A DNA stretch of 64,000 bases from JBBROS01 sp038229135 (lineage in GTDB: Bacteria > Pseudomonadota > Alphaproteobacteria > Acetobacterales > Acetobacteraceae), in NCBI GenBank assembly GCA_038229135.1, contig JBBROS010000017.1, positions 12,574 through 76,573 of the forward strand. The letters run 5' to 3'. A program made the position numbers and the translations under genes. Under the pieces are notes generated by a model. That model searched no databases. It was not told the DNA's origin and worked only from the letters and a program-made list of their open reading frames with translations. The number at the start of each line of letters is the position of its first letter. Within the stretch, counting starts at the first letter, position 1. Shown here piece by piece: positions 59,564 to 64,000 of this stretch.

Positions 59564-60925
59564 ATGGGCGTGGGCGCCTTGGACGAACCAAGCTTGAGGC
59601 CAGGCGGCGAGGTGCTGCCGGACCGCGCGGCGGGCGCCGAGGCGCTGACGGACCGGGCGGCGGGCGATGTATTGTTCATGACCGAAGCGGGGCCGATCGG
59701 GCGTGCCGCGTTCCTGGCGGACGTGCGTCGCGTGGCGGCGAGCCTGCCGCCGGGGCGGCACCTCGTGAACCTGTGCGAGGGACGGTATGCCTTCGCGGTG
59801 GCATTCGCGGCGGGGTTGGTGGCGGGGCGGGTGGCGCTGCTGAACGTGGACCCGACACGGCTTGAGGCGTTGGCCGCGGCGTATGAGAGCTGCACGGTGG
59901 CCGTGGACCAGCCGGTGGTGTGCGGGTTGCCGACCACCATGGTGCGGCATGAGACCGGGCAGCGTGGGGCGGGCCGGGTGCCGCGGGTGCGGCGGGACCG
60001 GGTGGCCGCGATCGTGTTCACCTCGGGCAGCACCGGCTCGCCCGTGCCGCACCCGAAGCGGTGGGGCGCGCTGGTGGACCGGAGCCGGGCGGCGGTGGGG
60101 CCGCTGGGGCTTGCCGATGTCGGCGGGGGGGCAGGCAGCGTCGTGGGCATGGTGCCGCCGCAGCACATGTATGGATTCGAGCTGACTGTTCTGCTGCCGC
60201 TGCACGCGCCGGTCTGCAGCTGGTGCGGCCCGGCCTTCTTCAATGGTGACGTGGCGGCGGCCATCGCGTCCTGCCCGGCGCCGCGGAGCCTCGTCAGCAC
60301 GCCGCTGCAGTTGCGCGCCCTGCTCGATGGCGGCATGGCGCTGCCGCTCGCACGGGCCATCAGCGCCACGGCTCCGCTGGAGCCGGCGCTGGCGGCGCGG
60401 GCGGAGGCGGCGTGGGGGGCGCCGGTGCTGGAGGTGTTCGGCGCGACGGAGGTGGGCAGCATCGCGAGCCGGCGCACCACCGACGGGCCGGAATGGCGGC
60501 TGTACGAGGGTGTGACGCTGGGGCCGGGGCCCGTGGTGATGGCTGCTGACGCGCCGGACGTGCTGCTGGCGGACGTGGTGGAGCCGGTGCCGGGCGGGTT
60601 CCGGCTGGTGGGGCGGCGGACGGACCTGGTCAAGATGGGCGGGCGGCGGGCGTCGCTGTCCGGGTTGAACGAGGTGCTGGTGGGGCTGCCGGGTGTGGAC
60701 GATGGCGCCTTCGTGCTGCCGGATGCGGCGGACGGAGCGCGGGAGCGGCTGGTGGCAGTGGTCGTGGCGCCGGGGCGGACGGCGCTGGCGATCCTGGCGG
60801 AGCTGCGAGGGTTGATCGACCCGGTGTTCCTGCCGCGCCGCATCGTCCAGGTGGATCGGCTGCCGCGCAACGCGCTGGGCAAGCTGCCGCGCCAGGCGCT
60901 GCTGCAGCTGGTGGGGACGCCATGA
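59564..60925 (+). CDS. AMP-dependent acyl-ACP/acyl-CoA ligase
   Basis: 453 residues, shorter than standard AMP ligases. The ATP-binding loop is IVFTSGSTGSPVPHPK. MVPPQHMYGFELTVLLPL, VFGATEVGSIASR, and RLVGRRTDLVKMGGRRASL follow, with the C-terminal Lys in NALGKLPRQALL. Such ligases in aryl-polyene clusters load the starter (a benzoate or cinnamate-type acid) onto the ACP. Start ATG after AGCG; the gene overlaps the dehydratase gene by 4 bp. Confidence 0.87.
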   Translation: MGVGALDEPSLRPGGEVLPDRAAGAEALTDRAAGDVLFMTEAGPIGRAAFLADVRRVAASLPPGRHLVNLCEGRYAFAVAFAAGLVAGRVALLNVDPTRLEALAAAYESCTVAVDQPVVCGLPTTMVRHETGQRGAGRVPRVRRDRVAAIVFTSGSTGSPVPHPKRWGALVDRSRAAVGPLGLADVGGGAGSVVGMVPPQHMYGFELTVLLPLHAPVCSWCGPAFFNGDVAAAIASCPAPRSLVSTPLQLRALLDGGMALPLARAISATAPLEPALAARAEAAWGAPVLEVFGATEVGSIASRRTTDGPEWRLYEGVTLGPGPVVMAADAPDVLLADVVEPVPGGFRLVGRRTDLVKMGGRRASLSGLNEVLVGLPGVDDGAFVLPDAADGARERLVAVVVAPGRTALAILAELRGLIDPVFLPRRIVQVDRLPRNALGKLPRQALLQLVGTP

Positions 60926-61218
60926 GGGAGCTCGGCACGTTCACCATCGAGGCGTCCCACCCGGCGCTCGAGGGCCATTTCCCCGGCCGTCCGATCGTGC
61001 CCGGCGTCGTGTTGCTGGACCATGTGATGGCGCTGGCGGGCGGCGTGGCCGGGTTCGGGGCGGTGAAGTTCACGCGGCCGGTGCGGCCTGGCGACACCGT
61101 AGTGGTGCGGGTGGATGATGAGACGGTGGGGGGCGAGCGGTTCGAGGCGGCGGTGGGCGGGCAGACGGTGCTCTCGGGCACGCTGCGCCGGGCCGCGACG
61201 TCGAGCCTGGGTGGATGA
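60922..61218 (+). CDS. hotdog-fold dehydratase-like protein
   Basis: 98 residues with the FabA/FabZ-like motif ASHPALEGHFPGRPIVPGVVLLDHV. His is the likely catalytic base. This short form corresponds to the ApeI-type dehydratase of aryl-polyene clusters, which forms double bonds during chain extension. ATGA overlaps on both sides couple it to its neighbours. Confidence 0.88.
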   Translation: MRELGTFTIEASHPALEGHFPGRPIVPGVVLLDHVMALAGGVAGFGAVKFTRPVRPGDTVVVRVDDETVGGERFEAAVGGQTVLSGTLRRAATSSLGG

Positions 61219-62159
61219 GTTGGGCCGCACAACGGGAGCGGGGCGGGGCGCGGGTGGCGCGGGCGGCGCTGTGGTGCGCGCTGCGGGGCGGCCGGGTTCT
61301 GGCGCCGGCGTTGGTGTGGCCGGGGACGGCGTGGTTCCTCGCCACCTCGGGCGCGGCGCGGCGGGCCTCGCGGGATTACCTCGGCAGGGCGCTGGGGCGT
61401 GCGGCGGGGCCGGCGGACGTGGCGCGGCACTTCCACAGCTTTGCGCTGAACGTGCTGGACCGGGTGCAGCTGCTGGCGGGCGCCGAGCGGTTCACGATCC
61501 AGACGGAGGGGCTGGACCAGGTGCTTGCCACGCTCGCGCAGGGGCGGGGATGCATCCTGCTGGGCGCGCATCTGGGCAGCTTCGAGGCGCTGCGGGCCGT
61601 CGCGGCGCATGCGCCGGTGCCGGTCTGGGCGCTGATGTATCGCCGCAACCAGGGCGCGCTGACGCCCTTGCTGGACCGGCTGGCGCCGGCGCTGCTGGAG
61701 CGCGTGCTCGAGATCGGGGACACCGCGAGCATGATCCAGGCGCGCGAGTGCGTGGAGCGGGGCGAGGTGGTCGGCATCCTGGCGGACCGGGCTCCGGCGG
61801 GGCACCGGATGGTGGCGGCGCAGTTCCTGGGGGCGAAGGCGGAGTTCCCATCCGGGCCGTTCGTGCTCGCCGCCACGCTCGGGGCGCCGGTGCTGCTGTT
61901 TCATGCGGTGCGCACCGGGCCGCGGCATTACGTTGCGCGGTTCGAGCCGTTCGTGGAGCGGGTGGTGCTGCGGCGGGAGAGCCGGGCGGCGGACCTGGGG
62001 GCGCTGGTGCAGCGCTACGCGGATGCGGTGGGCGCGCTGTGCCGGCGGCACCCGTATGACTGGTTCAACTTCTTCCCCTTCTGGAAGGCGCCCCATGACG
62101 ACGTCGCGGCGCTGGTGCCTGGGCCTCTGCCTGGTTTGGTGCCGCGGCGCGCGGGCTGA
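61215..62159 (+). CDS. LPLAT-family acyltransferase
   Basis: 314 residues. Lysophospholipid/lipid A acyltransferase-type with GCILLGAHLGSFEALRAVA (the HxxxxE/D catalytic motif variant) and GILADRAPAGHRMVAAQFLG. WFNFFPFW ends the family domain. In related clusters this enzyme attaches the polyene or a fatty acid to a lipid anchor. Here it is a stand-alone acyltransferase without the fused glycosyltransferase seen in some clusters. It overlaps the LolA-like gene by 65 bp. Confidence 0.87.
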   Translation: MSWAAQRERGGARVARAALWCALRGGRVLAPALVWPGTAWFLATSGAARRASRDYLGRALGRAAGPADVARHFHSFALNVLDRVQLLAGAERFTIQTEGLDQVLATLAQGRGCILLGAHLGSFEALRAVAAHAPVPVWALMYRRNQGALTPLLDRLAPALLERVLEIGDTASMIQARECVERGEVVGILADRAPAGHRMVAAQFLGAKAEFPSGPFVLAATLGAPVLLFHAVRTGPRHYVARFEPFVERVVLRRESRAADLGALVQRYADAVGALCRRHPYDWFNFFPFWKAPHDDVAALVPGPLPGLVPRRAG

Positions 62160-62676
62160 CGGGTTCGACCTGGCGGCGCTGATGGCGCGGATGGCGGCGG
62201 CTGGGGAGCGGCGAGCTGCGTTTCGGGAGGTTCGGCGGTTCCGGGCGCTGGAGGGGGCGCTCGAGAGCAGCGGGACACTCGCCTGGCGGCGGAGTGCGAG
62301 TGGTGGGGGGAGGATGGAGAAGGTCACGCTGTTCCCGGTGCAGGAGCGGCTGGAGGTGGAGGGGGAGCGGGTGGTGATCACGGCAGGGCAGGAGGCGCCG
62401 CGGGTGGTGCCGCTGGGGGCGGCGCCGGAGCTGCGGGTGTTGCTGGACGCGGTGCGCGGGCCGCTGCTGGGGGATTGGGCGGCGCTGCAACGCGGCTTCG
62501 TGGCGACCCTGGGCGGCACGCTCGCGGGTTGGACGCTCGATCTGGTGCCGCGGGATCCGGCGGCCGCGCGCGTGCTGGGCCGGGCGCACCTGGAGGGTGT
62601 GGACGACCAGGTGCTGCGGCTGCTGACGGTTATGGCGAACGGAGACGAGCAGGACATGACGATCCAGCCAAGATGA
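62095..62676 (+). CDS. LolA-like outer-membrane lipoprotein carrier
   Basis: 193 residues. Start MTTSRRWCLGLCLVWCRGARAD is a signal peptide, then DLAALMARMAAAGERRAAFRE opens the LolA-like fold, with VTLFPVQERLEVEG and WTLDLVPRDPAAARVLGRAH further on. It probably shuttles a lipid product across the periplasm, in partnership with the MMPL exporter encoded next. The ATG lies inside the acyltransferase gene. Stop overlaps the MMPL start (ATGA). Confidence 0.85.
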   Translation: MTTSRRWCLGLCLVWCRGARADGFDLAALMARMAAAGERRAAFREVRRFRALEGALESSGTLAWRRSASGGGRMEKVTLFPVQERLEVEGERVVITAGQEAPRVVPLGAAPELRVLLDAVRGPLLGDWAALQRGFVATLGGTLAGWTLDLVPRDPAAARVLGRAHLEGVDDQVLRLLTVMANGDEQDMTIQPR

Positions 62677-64000
62677 GGCGCTGGGGCCTGGTGATCGGGG
62701 CGCTCGCGGCTTCGGTTCTCGCGTTGCTGCTGGCGGTACGGTCGATCGAGGTGCGGACGGACATGCTGGCCTTCCTGCCTGCGGGGCAGACGGAGGCGTC
62801 GCGGCTGGTGCTGGAGGAGGCGCGGAGCGGGGCGGCGACGGGGCTGGTGCTGATGGGCCTCGAGGGCGCACCCGCGCCGGAGCTGGCGCGGGTGGCGCGG
62901 GCCATGGCCGAGGCGCTCGGCAAACCGGGGCCGGGCGCGGGGCTGTTCGAGGTCGTGGCGGGCGGGGCGGGTGCGGTGCCGGCGGAGCTGTTCGCGCACC
63001 GGTATGCGCTGGTGGACACCGCGCTGGACGAGGCGGCGCTGCGGGCCGGAATGGAGGGGGTGCTGCGGCAGATGCGGGGCTCGGCGGCGCCGCTGGCCGT
63101 CCAGTTCGGGCTGCGGGACCCGACGGGGGCGTTCCCGGCGCTGCTGCAGGGCTGGATGCCGGCGAGCGCGGTGCGGGTGGTGGACGGGGCCTGGTTCGCG
63201 CCCGATGCCGGGGACGGGGCGGACCGGGCGCTGCTGCTGGCGCGGACGAAGGCGGGAGGGATGGACATCCCGGCGCAGGAGGCGGCGCTGGCGGCGATCG
63301 ATCGGGCGTTCGTGGAGGCGGCGCCGGGCGGCGCGCGGCTGCTCGTGTCAGGCCCGGCCGTGTTCGCGCGGGATGCGGCGCGGTCGATCAAGGGGGATGT
63401 GGAGCGGATCAGCGTGCTGAGCACCGTCCTGGTGGCGGCGCTGCTGTGGTGGCGGTTTCGTTCGCCGCTGGTGCTGGCGGCGGTGGCGACGCCCGTGGTG
63501 CTGGGCGTGGCCGTGGCGGCGCTGGTGGTACAGGCGGTGTTCGGCCAGGTGCACGGGGTGGCGCTGGGGTTTGGGGCGACGATGCTCGGCGTGTCCGTGG
63601 ACTACCCGGTGTTGATGATCGGGCACCGGAAGCGAGGAGAGGCGGCGTGTGCCACGCGGGCGCGGATCGGGCGGGCCTTCTGCCTTGCGGTGCTCGCGGC
63701 ACTGCTGGGCCTGGGCGCGATGATCGGGTCCGGGATGCCGGGCCTGGTGCAGCTCGGGGTGTTCGCGGCCGTCGGGTTGGGGGCGAGTGCGGCGCTGACC
63801 TGGGCGGGGCTGCCCTGGCTGGTGGTGCGGGCGGACCTGGCCCCGGTCGCGGCTGGGGAGGCGGGGTGGGTCCGGCGCGTGGAGGGCTGGCGGCGGCATC
63901 GCTGGGCGGCGGTGGCGCTGGCGGCGGCGGCGTTGGCCTACCTGGTGGTGCACGGGGCGCGGTGGGAGGGGGACCTGCAGGCGCTGAGCCCGGTGCCGGC
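62673..64000 (+). CDS. MMPL/RND-family exporter, N-terminal part
   Basis: The frame is open from ATG 62673 to the right edge (442 codons visible, no stop). One N-terminal helix (GLVIGALAASVLALLLAVR), then a ~240-residue periplasmic domain (DMLAFLPAGQTEASRLVLEE; ARLLVSGPAVFARDAARS), then helices with GATMLGVSVDYPVLMIGHRK, the SSD/RND TM4-like motif with Asp. The MMPL exporters of aryl-polyene clusters move the lipid product outward. The second half is outside the window. Confidence 0.88.
   Translation, partial: MRRWGLVIGALAASVLALLLAVRSIEVRTDMLAFLPAGQTEASRLVLEEARSGAATGLVLMGLEGAPAPELARVARAMAEALGKPGPGAGLFEVVAGGAGAVPAELFAHRYALVDTALDEAALRAGMEGVLRQMRGSAAPLAVQFGLRDPTGAFPALLQGWMPASAVRVVDGAWFAPDAGDGADRALLLARTKAGGMDIPAQEAALAAIDRAFVEAAPGGARLLVSGPAVFARDAARSIKGDVERISVLSTVLVAALLWWRFRSPLVLAAVATPVVLGVAVAALVVQAVFGQVHGVALGFGATMLGVSVDYPVLMIGHRKRGEAACATRARIGRAFCLAVLAALLGLGAMIGSGMPGLVQLGVFAAVGLGASAALTWAGLPWLVVRADLAPVAAGEAGWVRRVEGWRRHRWAAVALAAAALAYLVVHGARWEGDLQALSPVP

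Noticed and set aside
1..64000. rRNA, tRNA, insertion sequences, prophage or integrase genes
   Set aside because: No sequence resembling these was recognised; intergenic gaps are short and hold only hairpins or control sites.

Overview
The window is a very GC-rich, densely packed stretch of a bacterial chromosome. Gene content and protein character suggest an alphaproteobacterium of the Rhodospirillales/Acetobacteraceae type. The evidence is a phasin, an HldD heptose epimerase, UbiK and UbiH-like ubiquinone proteins, a MidA/NDUFAF7-like methyltransferase, a P-II/AmtB pair, a UdgX plus radical-SAM pair, and GTG/TTG starts with frequent ATGA stop/start overlaps. No rRNA, tRNA, CRISPR array, insertion sequence or prophage was found. 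No gene-free interval exceeds about 260 bp.

Layout. 1-4.7 kb: the end of a LysM protein, then a leftward block of lipoprotein, PgeF, MidA-like methyltransferase, Lgt and HldD (envelope and lipoprotein maturation). 4.8-10 kb: a rightward run of UbiK, YbjN, ProC, a TetR/COQ9-fold protein, a phasin, a FAD oxidoreductase and an ornithine cyclodeaminase-family enzyme. 10.2-17.8 kb: leftward cupin, FumC, QueG and an iron-type ABC importer. The importer's binding-protein gene carries an in-frame amber codon, and its upstream neighbour, a DUF486 membrane protein, is broken twice. 17.9-20.7 kb: a UdgX fusion with its radical-SAM partner. 20.7-26 kb: S9 peptidase, EamA permease, FtsK. 26.1-28.2 kb: glnK-amtB with a near-consensus sigma-54 promoter and an NtrC-like site. 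28.2-35 kb: UbiH-like monooxygenase, TPR protein, and a complete ugpBAEC glycerol-3-phosphate importer preceded by a Pho-box-like repeat.

35-43.6 kb: LysR regulator divergent from an NmrA reductase plus cupin, DUF1244, glycerate 2-kinase, pyruvate kinase, a GH5-like glycosidase, a TspO-like protein and an unrecognised protein. 43.7-49.8 kb: fliM-cheA-cheW-cheB-cheR, whose genes overlap from cheA onward, with a hybrid CheA carrying its own receiver. 49.8-54.7 kb: small SRPBCC, YciI, cupin and orphan proteins, then a short, divergent Mfd-like helicase. 54.9-58.6 kb: isochorismatase-family hydrolase, PrpE-type acyl-CoA synthetase and an unusual lipoprotein.

58.5 kb to the end: what looks like the start of an aryl-polyene-like lipid cluster (COG4648-like membrane protein, acyl carrier protein, AMP ligase, hotdog dehydratase, acyltransferase, LolA-like carrier, MMPL exporter). 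It runs off the right edge, so its ketosynthase and ketoreductase genes, if any, lie outside. Dispersed G/C-rich hairpins and one longer inverted-repeat family punctuate the intergenic gaps, mostly at operon ends.
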